Part shown: in pieces, positions 52,347-61,699 of the stretch
How the letters are laid out: each line of letters begins with the position of its first letter
Numbering within the stretch: the first letter of the stretch is position 1
DNA from: Sinohyriopsis cumingii
Lineage: Eukaryota; Mollusca; Bivalvia; Unionida; Unionidae
DNA: 64,000 bases
Assembly: GCA_028554795.2 (NCBI GenBank)
Contig: CM068825.1
Span: 153,218,053 to 153,282,052 of the forward strand
Direction of reading: 5' to 3'
The notes under the pieces: model-generated
Told to the model about the DNA's origin: nothing
The model's database searches: none
What the model saw: only the letters and a program-made list of their open reading frames with translations
Program-made: the position numbers and the translations under genes

Positions 52347-52465
52347 ATTATCTTTTGAAGTGATCATTTGAATAAATACTGTACATTATCTTTTGAAGTG
52401 ATCATTTGAGTAAATACTGTACATTATCTTTTGAAGTGATCATTTGAAAAAATACTGTACATTAT
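52347..52465. repeat. Tandem repeat, about 45 bp, 2.7 copies
   Basis: The unit contains CATTATCTTTTGAAGTGATC, then ATTTGAATAAATACTGTA. Copies are nearly identical. Confidence 0.92.
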
Positions 52466-52972
52466 CTTGGGGTAACATGTGAAAAGACCAAATGCATGAT
52501 TTTGACAGTAACTGATATTAATTTTAATATAGAGGTTAGCATTGTTTTTGCTGCAAGTTAATCACTCAAGGAGATGAACAGATGTAGTCATTAAATACTG
52601 ACTTTTCCATGTACATGTGGTTGCATAGGGCAGGGCATGCTTTACACCTCCATTAGTAACAATGTGTTATTTTTTTACAACAGCGTTTAATCACGCAAAA
52701 TGTATATGATGTGCCAAGAAGTATGGCTTCTTCTGAGTTTTTTTGCATGCATTAATAGCATACAATTGAAATTTATATTTGAAATATTAAACAGTTCCAA
52801 TAATTTAAATTTGTCGTCTTTCAGTCAATCTCTTAGATAAGGTATGTCTTTAAATTGTCTTTCTCTCTGTTTCTGTCTGTCTGTCTCTCAGAATGTTGTT
52901 TGACTTGATTATTTGAACTCGTAATGAAAAATTCCCATTTACCAGCAACCTTAATTGGCTTGTTATGTCAAA

Positions 52973-53160
52973 CCTTTGACCAGTTATGCATAGTAGTAGG
53001 TACAAATACATTATGAACACAAGGTATTGATTCCTAGGGCCGGACCTTATCTGAGGCCTAGATACCTTTGACCATTTATGCATAGTAGTAGGTACAAATA
53101 CATTATGAGCATAAGGTATTGATTCCTAGAGTCAGACCCTGTCTGAGGCCTTGATCATGA
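52973..53160. repeat. Tandem duplication, 92 bp
   Basis: CCTTTGACCAGTTATGCATA and TAGTAGGTACAAATACATTA recur 92 bp later with few changes. A diverged relative of the same text appears at about 60142-60200. Confidence 0.88.
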
Positions 53161-53475
53161 CCTCGAGAGCTGCGATAAGTTTGATCGCGGCCTCGAGTCA
53201 AGGGCTACAACTCTGTTGCCCAGATATTGTCTTCCACTGCTCTGACAACTTTGTTGCCCGTTTGTTTTGCCAGTGCAAGATATTGTCCAAATGCTTAGTA
53301 TATGCAGTGCCATTTGTATGAGTAGAAATCACTACAGACAAAGCCGACCGCTCCGGTAGCCTAGTGGTTAGAGCATTCGCCTCGGATGCGGGAGGTCGTG
53401 GGTTCGATCCCCGGCCGAGTCATACCAAAGAAATATAAAAATGGTACTAACAGCTATCTCGCTTGGCGCTCATCA

Positions 53476-53487
53476 CACTGGTCAACA
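53476..53487. repeat. Left terminal inverted repeat
   Basis: CACTGGTCAACA, mirrored at 55864-55875 with one mismatch. Immediately preceded by the TCA target duplication. Confidence 0.9.
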
Positions 53488-53540
53488 GTGAAATCATTAC
53501 TGACTTGAAAAGGCCCTAATCTGTAGTATTTTGGTGTGCC

Positions 53541-53555
53541 GAACACGAATATAAC
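53541..53555 (+). repeat. Left subterminal inverted repeat
   Basis: GAACACGAATATAAC, about 65 bp in from the left end. Its inverse GTCATATTCGTGTTC lies at 55786-55800, about 75 bp from the right end. Such paired internal motifs are often transposase-binding sites. Confidence 0.75.
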
Positions 53556-53735
53556 CGTGAAAAATTTGTATTGGCTCTCGTTTTGAAGATATTCATATAC
53601 CTCATTTTCTATGTTTCACTGTGTAAATTTCTCCAGTAGGACTGCAGCAACATCCGGAATAATGATGTAACATTGCATAATACCATCATGCTCACATCAT
53701 CCACAGTTGATTGCATCATTTTCTGATGTAATGCA

Positions 53736-53856
53736 ATACTAATGCCATGCGGCTGCTGAAGTAAGTTGACGTCAGCAGTGTACTATACATGTGTAGGCCT
53801 ATTATACTAATGCCAGGCGGCTGCTGAAGCTGACGTAAGCAGTGTACTATATAAAG
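53736..53856 (+). promoter_or_regulatory. Tandem-duplicated upstream region with TATA box
   Basis: Two roughly 50 bp copies of ATACTAATGCCA, GGCTGCTGAAG, TGACGT and AGCAGTGTACTATA occur at 53736-53788 and 53804-53852. The second runs into TATATAAAG (53848-53856), 114 bp before the ATG. This is a plausible promoter for the transposase; TGACGTCA/TGACGTAA resembles a CRE. Confidence 0.55.
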
Positions 53857-53969
53857 CCCAATCAGATAGGTTCAGCATTTAAAATATTTTAGACGTTGTG
53901 CGAGACAGTTCAAGCTACTGTTACATAAAACTTATTATTTTATCCATTTACGTACAATAAAGAACAGTA

Positions 53970-55658
53970 ATGCCTCGAAAGTGTGTTAATACCGCGGACA
54001 ATTTTTGCTATATTTGTGGGGAAGTGACATTTGCCAACCAGAAGAAAAGTATCAATTCTCAAGTGAAGAAGGCATATCATCTTTACTTCGGATGCAAGGT
54101 TGGTGACCAAGACAAGCCTTGGGCTCCGCATATATGCTGTGCTACATGTACAACACAGCTTTCACAGTGGTTGAATTGCAAAAGGTCATCAATGCCGTTT
54201 GCAGTCCCAATGGTGTGGAGAGAGCCAAGCAACCACCTAAATGACTGTTACTTCTGCTTGGTTCCTCCTCTTTCCGGCGGAATAACGAAGCGAAAGAAGT
54301 CGAGAATAGTCTACCCAAACATTCCGTCTGCATTGAGACCAGTTCCACATGGTGAGGGACTTCCTATTCCAGAACCTCCAGCAGAATATTCTCTTGATTC
54401 ATCTGACGAAGACAAAGGTGAGTCGACCTGTTCTTCTCCTGGTCCATCAGCATGCAGTGATCCAGATTTTCACTGTGGTGCATCATCAACCCCACACAGA
54501 ATAACACAGGAAGAACTAAATGACCTGATTCGTGATTTGGACTTATCAAAGAACAAGGCAGAATTGCTAGGATCAAGACTCCAACAATGGAATCTTCTAG
54601 AAGAAGATGTCACAATTACTGCATATCGAAAGCGCCACCAGCAATTGGAGCCTTTCTTCAGAAAGGAAAGTAATCTGATATTCTGTTCCGATATTGAGGG
54701 CCTCATGAATGCTTTAAAAATCACTCATGACCCACAAGAATGGAGACTATTTGTGGACTCTTCGAAACTGAGTCTCAAGGCTGTGCTTTTGCACAATGGA
54801 AACATTCTTCCATCTATTCCAGTAGCGTATGCTGTCCACATGAAAGAGACATACGATAACTTAAGGCAGCTACTGAATTCCACTGAGTATAACAAGTACA
54901 GCTGGCACCTCTGTGGTGATTTGAAGGTAGTTGCCCTTTTAATGGGACTGCAGCAAGGATATACAAAATACATGTGTTTCTTATGCGAGTGGGATAGCCG
55001 AGCAAGGGAAATGCACTACATGAGGAAGGAATGGACTCACAGGCAGAATGTAGCCATTGGAGAGAAGAATATCCAACACCCAGCTCTGGTTGAGGCTCAG
55101 AAAATCTTGCTACCACCCCTTCACATCAAACTAGGTTTGATGAAGAACTTCGTGAAAGCCATTGACCGGACTTTGCCAGCATTCCGATACCTGCATGAAA
55201 AATTCCCTCGACTCAGCGAAGCAAAGATTAAAGAGGGAGTTTTTGTGGGTCCTCAGATTCGAGAGCTTTTCAAAGATGACCGGTTCAACAACTTGCTGGA
55301 AGGTGACGCGAAACAAGCATGGAATGCTTTTCGCCTAGTTTCTACAAACTTCCTCGGAAATGTTAGGGCAGAAAACTATAAGGAACTAGTAGAAGACATG
55401 TTGATGAAGTATAAGAAACTTGGCTGCAATATGTCTCTAAAGATTCACTTCCTTCATTCCCATTTGGATTTCTTTCCTAGCAACTGTGGTATTGTTAGTG
55501 ATGAACACGGCGAACGTTTTCATCAAGATATCGCAACAATGGAACAAAGATACCAGGGAAAATGGTCCACTACAATGCTGGCTGACTACTGCTGGACACT
55601 CCTCAGAGATGCTCCCGAACAGCTGTACAAGAGACAGGCGAAGAAATCTAAGATGTAG
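53970..55658 (+). CDS. Transposase-like protein of the 2400 bp transposon
   Basis: Uninterrupted 562-residue ORF, the only gene of the element. Its probable role is excision and integration of the element in the nucleus. The N-terminus has a likely zinc-binding module: Cys13-x2-Cys16 (CYICGE), then His54, Cys56, Cys57 and Cys60 (HICCATC). Residues about 140-180 are acidic and Ser-rich, probably disordered. From about 200 onward the protein looks globular. LFVDSSKLSLKAVLLHNGN (Asp263) followed by HLCGDLKVVALL (Asp317) is reminiscent of an RNase H-like DDE core; the third acid could be Glu512 or Glu515 in DEHGERFHQD. YMCFLCEWDSRA (from about residue 331) may bind a second metal. The tail is basic (KRQAKKSKM). 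I recognise the family as one that recurs as uncharacterised proteins in invertebrate genomes. DDE assignment is inference. Confidence 0.85.
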   Translation: MPRKCVNTADNFCYICGEVTFANQKKSINSQVKKAYHLYFGCKVGDQDKPWAPHICCATCTTQLSQWLNCKRSSMPFAVPMVWREPSNHLNDCYFCLVPPLSGGITKRKKSRIVYPNIPSALRPVPHGEGLPIPEPPAEYSLDSSDEDKGESTCSSPGPSACSDPDFHCGASSTPHRITQEELNDLIRDLDLSKNKAELLGSRLQQWNLLEEDVTITAYRKRHQQLEPFFRKESNLIFCSDIEGLMNALKITHDPQEWRLFVDSSKLSLKAVLLHNGNILPSIPVAYAVHMKETYDNLRQLLNSTEYNKYSWHLCGDLKVVALLMGLQQGYTKYMCFLCEWDSRAREMHYMRKEWTHRQNVAIGEKNIQHPALVEAQKILLPPLHIKLGLMKNFVKAIDRTLPAFRYLHEKFPRLSEAKIKEGVFVGPQIRELFKDDRFNNLLEGDAKQAWNAFRLVSTNFLGNVRAENYKELVEDMLMKYKKLGCNMSLKIHFLHSHLDFFPSNCGIVSDEHGERFHQDIATMEQRYQGKWSTTMLADYCWTLLRDAPEQLYKRQAKKSKM

Positions 55659-55863
55659 TCAATGACTTGATTTTTTATAGGTAGGCTATTACAGCTGACC
55701 TTTTACTATTGGAATGCATTTCGTTATGTAAACATTAATTTCTTGCAGATTACAAAAAAACTAGAGCCAATTTTGCAATTTGACTGTCATATTCGTGTTC
55801 AGCACATAAAAATTGATAAGAATTGACTAATTTTATTTCAGTAACATGACTTTTGTAAAAATT

Positions 55864-55875
55864 TGTTGTCCAGTG
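55864..55875. repeat. Right terminal inverted repeat
   Basis: TGTTGTCCAGTG, the inverse of the left end; followed by TCA. Confidence 0.9.
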
Positions 55876-57389
55876 TCATTAAGAGGTTAGTGTTAGGACT
55901 GGTCGGCCTCGTGTCAGGATAATGTGACTGGGTGGGACATCGTGCCACATGTCTGCAGCATGATACCCCAGTGCTAGACATCACTATAAACTGCCACACT
56001 GCAGACATCGTAGCGATATGACTGAAAAATTGTTAAAAGCTACGTTAAAAATCCAAATCACACACACAGACAAAGCCGATATCGTGTGCAAGTGCGTAGA
56101 ACAGCAAAAGCAATTACATAGTTATTTTTAGCAAACAAAATTAGTGAACAGGAATTTCTGCATAATGTGATTGATTATTTCAGATAGTGACGACAATGGT
56201 TCTGCAAATGAAAATAAAACAAAAACAAGAGTAGATTCACGATCAACGGATCAGCAGTGAGTCATTGACACACTGCTAATGGAAATCAACAGGAAACAAA
56301 GCAAGCAAACTTTTCAAAAATAAGCTATTTGAGGTACTAAAAGAGCTGGCTAATATTTAACAAGAATATAAGTTGTCAGAGATGCTATTTTGGGATTTGT
56401 CAGAAATAGGATTTCATTGCATTCACAAGGACGATGAGCAAAGCGCCCTCAGAAATGAGAGACACAACAGGTAACCATCATACAGTACCTGAATTGGCCG
56501 CACCAAGCCCATAACCATCTAATGAAGACCTTCCTGCATTTTAACTGGATAAGGAGGACTGGTACTATAGGAAACACGTGAAACATTCTCTTCAGGTGAG
56601 CCCCGCGATAGAGATATTGATGAAAAGATGAACAGGCAGCGGAAGCAGCTGAATTATTGTCTGAAAAACCAAGGGGTAGTGGTGGCCGAGAGCAATTTTC
56701 AGCGTGGTTCAGGACCGTGCTGATGTTATTGTCAGTAAATCTGGTGTGTTTGAAAAGATATCACAACAAAACGATACGATGCTTGCAGAAATTTAAGAGC
56801 TGAATTCTATTCGCGATCAACTTGCTGAAGGAAAGACTACTCTAACAGAAAAGCAGGATGTTTTAAAATTTCTGATTTAAGACAGGTTGTTACATTTGGA
56901 AAGGCTTTAAGAGGTGTTTATGAAAGGATGCAATCAGTAATACCAGGTAGATATCATGTAAACCAGCGAAGAAAACCTGTAACTGCTAAATCCGAAATGA
57001 AAGGCAAAGACATCAAATATTTAAAAAATACAGCGAATTAGTGTCGCGACTAAAATTGCTGGCGTGCAGTAATCAATCAGAAAAAAGCTAGCACAGAAAC
57101 CAACAAAGAAATTGTTGAGATCAGTTATCGGGTACATCAAGAACAATTCTTAACGCGGACGACTACAACGATTTGATATTGATGGTTCTGCTCATTACTG
57201 ACACAACTTTGCCACTGGACTCTAAACAGGCCATGTGTGTGATCGGCAACTTTACTATGACCCGCAGAACGCAAGTACACCTTGCGCAGGATATGAAATC
57301 GCCCTAATATCTGCTTAAACATAGAACGTGTTTCATAACGTTATAAAAGAAAACAACGGATTTGTCTACAGCCCTGAAGATTAAAATAT

Positions 57390-57900
57390 GGTTACTACTA
57401 AGCTAACTCCAGGCGCGTACAGTGTTGGAAATATAAGCAGAGTTTTAAGGTTTATCAAGGCCAACGGACACAACAGCGGCAACATTAACTTTGAACCCGT
57501 TTACTTAGGATAAAAGTCAAATTTACTATTGGCGGCGGCTATGGGGTTCATTTTAATAGCTACCAGGCCGCCATAAAAAAATGATTGGGTTTTGTTAACG
57601 TAGCTCTGATTCAAGATGGCGATTAAGATGGCGAAAACACAGTGGATATTACCAGTGTGAATATATTGCTTATAAATTGTTCTATCGCAGAAGCATCCAT
57701 TTGGTTCAACCAGAAGCCGCGAAAATGTCATTTATAGCTTTGCTCCAATTGTGCGACCAGGAGCTCTGATGGTTGCTAAACCATCGCCAGTATTTATTAT
57801 TCAATTAAGAATGTGTATAGCATTTAGATCACCACAACTCGTACAGACCAGAGCGGCAACAACATCGACTTAAATAACAAGCGCGTCAGCAAAGACAAAA
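57390..57900 (+). pseudogene. Relic of a virus-like structural-type protein
   Basis: Short conserved-looking blocks appear in order across different frames: TTKLTPGAYSVGNISR, then FTIGGGYGVHFNSY, then SVNILLINCSIAEAS, then SFAPIVRPG, and RTDQSGNNIDLNNKRVS at the end. I recall this block order from uncharacterised proteins encoded beside protein-primed polymerases in cnidarian and arthropod genomes; a virion role is inferred, not shown. Several frameshifts and stops make it non-functional. Confidence 0.45.
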
Positions 57901-58092
57901 GTATTATCGCAGTTGGAAAACTAAATCACAAAATGTGATCGCCTAATAATTAGGCTGATTCTGAAGAGCTCACTGTTCCCATCGCCGGCTGTGACCGAAT
58001 CCAGAAGATTCACGCAAGAATAATACAACCATGTCCTTGAGCTGTTCATACAAACTGGTCTGCGTTAATGAAAACCATAGCAAGCCCATAAA

Positions 58093-59860
58093 ATGTATTG
58101 TGGTACTGACTCTGTAGACCAGTCTATAAGAAGCCTGCTTGATGAAGTACAATATATATCGCCGCGGAAAAAATGTCATATTGCAGCGGACAGATCTAAT
58201 TTTATGAAATCAAACATCTTGGATTTGATCCAGTCAGAGATCCGTCATTTTACTGACAACTTTCGCGGCGCTGCTCATGACAAGTGCAATCTTCACCCAA
58301 AGTTCTCCGAGCCCATTCCGGTGATGCTGATAACGTCTGAAACAAATCCAGCGTCGAAAACCTTGTCGAATATTATGACCTGTATCCGAGAACGGACGTG
58401 TACGCTAACGTTTCGAAATTTTCGTGACATCTGTGTGACTTATTACGGGCTAGATTCTGCTTTCTATTATTGAATTCCCGGTTTGTCTTGGGTCCAGGGA
58501 TGCAGCGCTCAAGATGTCTAAGGTGATGCTGAAAGAAAGTGATCACGGACATAGACATGTATCATTTCATCGAGAAAGGCCTTCATTTTGGAATTTCAGT
58601 GATCTACAAACATAATAAATATATACCCGAATATGACACAGCACAACCAAGTACATGTATATTGTTCACTTGGATCACCATGATCTCTGTGATTGGACTA
58701 TGCCACATAATTGCACAGAATTTTTAGTTTTTTGAATGCCGCTATAACAATTTACCGAAGAAAGGTTGCAGAGCGATGCTGACACTGGCTACATTTTGGA
58801 AGTTAACCCAGAGTATCCTGCTGAAATTTATAATCTGCACAAGGATTTTCCGTTCGCGCCAGAAAATATCATTGTAGACGACGCTATGTTAAGTCGTAAT
58901 ATGCTGGAGCTGAAAGTTCGAAACCTGATTCCAAATATGATGGATAAGACGTGATATGTCGTTCACTACAGAAATTTGAGACAGTATTTACTTGGGGTAT
59001 GGCAGCTGATCAGAATTCATCACGTGATCAAATTTGAAATCTGCCTGGTAGAATACTTACATCGCTTTTTAAAACAGACAAGAGGAAAAAGGCTGCAAAC
59101 AATTTTGATAAAAATTTCTTTCAGTTGATGAACAAATATGTCTGTTGCAAAACACTCGAAAATATCAATATAGAAATAGTAAACAAGCAAGAGCAGTGAA
59201 ACAATCACGGTTTTGTCACGATGAAGATTTAAAAAAAATGAGAACCTGGTAGCGATCCACAGAAAGAAAATGGATGTCGTTCTAAACAATCCCAGTTACT
59301 GCGAATTTTGTGTTTTGTAGCTATCAAAGTTGTTAATGTATGATTTTCACTATGGCCACGTCAAAAGAAAAAAAATACAGTGACGAGGCTAAGTTGCTTT
59401 TTACCGATACAGATTTAGTGTTATGAAATTGAGATGATGACATTTATGAAGACACGTTTGCCGCGAAGGAACGTTTTGACTTTTCTGATTATCCTGAAAA
59501 CAATAATTTTTATGATACAGCAAACAAGAAAGGTATTTGAAAGTTCATAGAGTGGGGCTTCCTTTGTTCTGATAGTGGAATTTGATGGCCTTAGAGCAAC
59601 GATGTGTTCTGTCAAACTGCTAATGGTGGTGCTAAGGTAAACGCACAGAGGGCATGAAAAAATTGTCGTCAAAAATCTTATTACAAATGATAATTATCTA
59701 AATGCGCCTGCAGGTGAAAAACATTATGCAACAATGAACGAGATCAACAACCACTTTTTCCACAGTCACGCTAAACAAGACGGAACCCCCTACTCACGAT
59801 GACAAATTTTATGATCTCGATGATGGTGTCATTACCTTAACTTATGGTCATTTCAGAAGA
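58093..59860 (+). pseudogene. Protein-primed family B DNA polymerase relic (Polinton/adintovirus type)
   Basis: Blocks in the expected order for this polymerase lineage, spread over more than one frame. The metal-binding region around FRGAAHDKCNLHP is at about 58263-58300. YDLYPRTDVYANVSKF and a YYGLDSAFYY block lie at about 58374-58470. ITDIDMYHFIEKGLHFGIS is near 58540. DADTGYILEVNPEYPAEIY is near 58770. LIPNMMDKT is near 58925. The catalytic motif C region reads KLLFTDTD at about 59392-59413, with the second-metal Asp pair preserved. DGVITLTYGHF near the C-terminus is at about 59823-59855. Stops, an interrupted stretch at about 58480-58540 and at least four frame changes show long neutral decay. 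It would have replicated the element from a protein-primed linear end. No repaired reading is given. Confidence 0.8.
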
Positions 59861-59879
59861 AGAAAAAAAAAAACAACAA

Positions 59880-61440
59880 ACTTTTATGCAGAATTGGGTT
59901 ACATTTAGGGCGTCATAATTTGATACGACTCCGTAGACTTTTGCTTCACTTTATGCCCACGTAAAAATGTATCCATAACCACTTTTAGATCTTTGTTATA
60001 CAATACAATAGGCTAGCTTTCTAATCCCTATCATTTTTGTGTAAAATGATTTATAGCTACTAATAATAGCTGACGTCCATTTAGAGATTTTTTGTGTGTA
60101 AACTTATATACAGATAATACAAAATGTTGACATCTAAAAGGTAGTAGGTACAATGGCGTTTACTGGGCGCTATGATATTGATTCTTAGTGTTCAGACAAA
60201 GACTTTCGGTAGCAAAATTCGCAAACCTTTACTTGAGGTCTAGCTCTGTGGTCGTAAACTATGATCGCAGGTCTTTAATTCACGGTCTAAGCCTCAAAAA
60301 AGGTTTGCAGACAGGACCGGATCAGGTCAATAATTTGGGGGGGGGGGTTTGGAGCTTTTTATTTCTCTCTCCATATTTCAAAAGGGCCATGACTTTCCCC
60401 AAAAGGACACCAAAGCAAAAGTCTAAGTATCTATTTACGCAAAGTTTGCATAATACCCAATAAACGAGCGCAAGATTAAAAATATGCTCAGATTTCTAGT
60501 AACAATTGACTGTACAGTTGTGTGTGTACGTTTTTAAGGGGGTTACCCTGGGAAGATCTTGTACCACCCCAATCCCATAATCCGGCCCTAGCTAAGGTTC
60601 AACATCGAAAAGCGAGGTTGACTTAGGAATCCATAATCTTGCACTCGTAGCCGTATTTTCACCTGTTAATGTGCATAGACAGTTTAGGTGGCGCTCACCA
60701 GTTTCGTATTTTGCAAAGGGTTAGAATTAAAAATAAAGAATTCTCCCTGGTTTCCTCACTGGTTATACTGATTATTTAAAAAAAGACCTTGTATATCTTA
60801 GGTGTTGTTCAAATAATCTTTAATTTCCTTTATTTGGTGTATGATTGATGGGTGTAATATGGGTTACAGAGTATACAGCTTGGCATTGCTTCAAATGTGC
60901 ACCTCTCAAAAAAACTGCTAGCTCCGCTTGGTCATTTTCACTTCCTGAACATCAGAGGTTATTGTAAAAAAAAAGAGCCGATAACTTTTTTACATTTTAT
61001 GTATTTGTTTATTCATTCATTACATTTTAAGAAGCTGGTATTGTCAGGTCTGGTAAATTTCATTGTACTATTTTAATAACTGCTAAAGATAGTGTACTTT
61101 AGACTAATTCAGGTTTATTTTTTGACAATAAGGGAGCAGTGATTTGAGTTAGCTGTGTGCTTAGATTATTTACAATTTCCACAAGTACAATATCCAATGA
61201 AATCCCTGCTACAGTACATGAATATAACATAGAGGTATGCCAACATTCTCTACATTTTCCATGTTGTAAATGTAAACAACTTCACCTTCCACACACCACT
61301 CTCTCAGAAGTTCATAATATCTATAGCGCGCCCACTTATCACGAAAATTCTGAAAGTGACACACGTCATTCGGTACTAAGGACAGTCCCCTCCCCCCGCC
61401 ACCAATTTGAACTCTTTATTCGATTCGTTCATTCAATAAT
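59880..61440. other. Intergenic DNA right of the Polinton-like relic
   Basis: No supported gene. About 60142-60300 resembles the text duplicated at 52973-53200 (TAGTAGGTACAA, ATTGATTCTTAG, CAGAC, GATCGC). A G10 run lies near 60340. Confidence 0.45.
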
Positions 61441-61449
61441 ATCTCTTAG

Positions 61450-61690
61450 CGCCTCATGTGGCACATGCATTCTCCACGAGCGAGCGTCACTGCCGCCGTT
61501 ATGCAGCCTATCTATCGATGGTTTCCTATCTCAGGTAACACACCTTCATCTCCTTCTCAACTATCCTTTGCCACGTATCCATGGGCTAACCCCTTTTCTG
61601 TGTTCCGTCTGGTCTCCAGCGTAAGGCTGTTCGTGATAGTGCGTCCTGTGACATTCGACACACATGCCCAATCCGTCTCCATCTCACCCT
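61450..61690 (-). mobile_element. LINE reverse-transcriptase C-terminal fragment
   Basis: The minus strand reads RWRRIGHVCRM, then LSRTALRWRPDGTQKRG and DTWQRIVEKEMK in a single frame with intervening stops. RWxGHVLRM..RWxPxGxRKRGRPxxTW is the standard C-terminal signature of LINE endonuclease/reverse-transcriptase ORFs. Dead fragment. The plus-strand open frames over it are antisense by-products. Confidence 0.8.
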
Positions 61691-61699
61691 TTTCACTGA

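Larger units (their letters stand above)
53476..55875 (+). mobile_element. Intact-looking 2400 bp DNA transposon (CACTGG ends)
   Basis: Terminal inverted repeats are CACTGGTCAACA (53476-53487) and CACTGGACAACA inverted (55864-55875), 11 of 12 matching. TCA flanks both sides (53473-53475 and 55876-55878); removing one copy and the element restores the SINE to its expected length. It carries one plus-strand ORF, an inverted subterminal repeat and a TATA-like promoter. CACTR ends with 3 bp duplications are typical of CMC/CACTA elements, but the encoded protein does not show the CACTA transposase motifs I would expect, so the superfamily is left open. Confidence 0.9.
53348..56065 (+). mobile_element. 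Family A SINE interrupted by a DNA transposon
   Basis: The SINE head (GCCTAGTGGTTAGAGCATTC, GGGTTCGATCCCCGGCC) runs 53348-53475 and its body resumes at 55879-56065. The two parts join into an uninterrupted family A copy. The outer 14 bp target duplication ACAGACAAAGCCGA lies at 53334-53347 and 56066-56079. The SINE therefore inserted first and was later split. Confidence 0.95.
56600..59860 (+). mobile_element. Decayed Polinton/adintovirus-like segment
   Basis: A plus-strand run of frameshifted coding blocks. First is a helical fragment (about 56760-57010, DQLAEGKTTLTEKQDVL and ALRGVYERMQSVIPGRYHV). Next is a probable beta-rich structural protein (57390-57900), then a protein-primed family B DNA polymerase (58093-59860). 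Order and strand fit an old copy of a Polinton/adintovirus-type element. I did not find an integrase, packaging ATPase, capsid fold or terminal repeats, so ends and completeness are unknown. Every block contains stops or frameshifts. Confidence 0.7.

Noticed and set aside
52004-52363. 119-codon plus-strand open frame
   Set aside because: No start context, domain or codon bias stands out, and its last part enters a 45 bp tandem repeat.
53940-55316. Several minus-strand and off-frame open frames within the transposon
   Set aside because: They are shadows of the 562-codon plus-strand ORF, which alone has consistent domain-like features.
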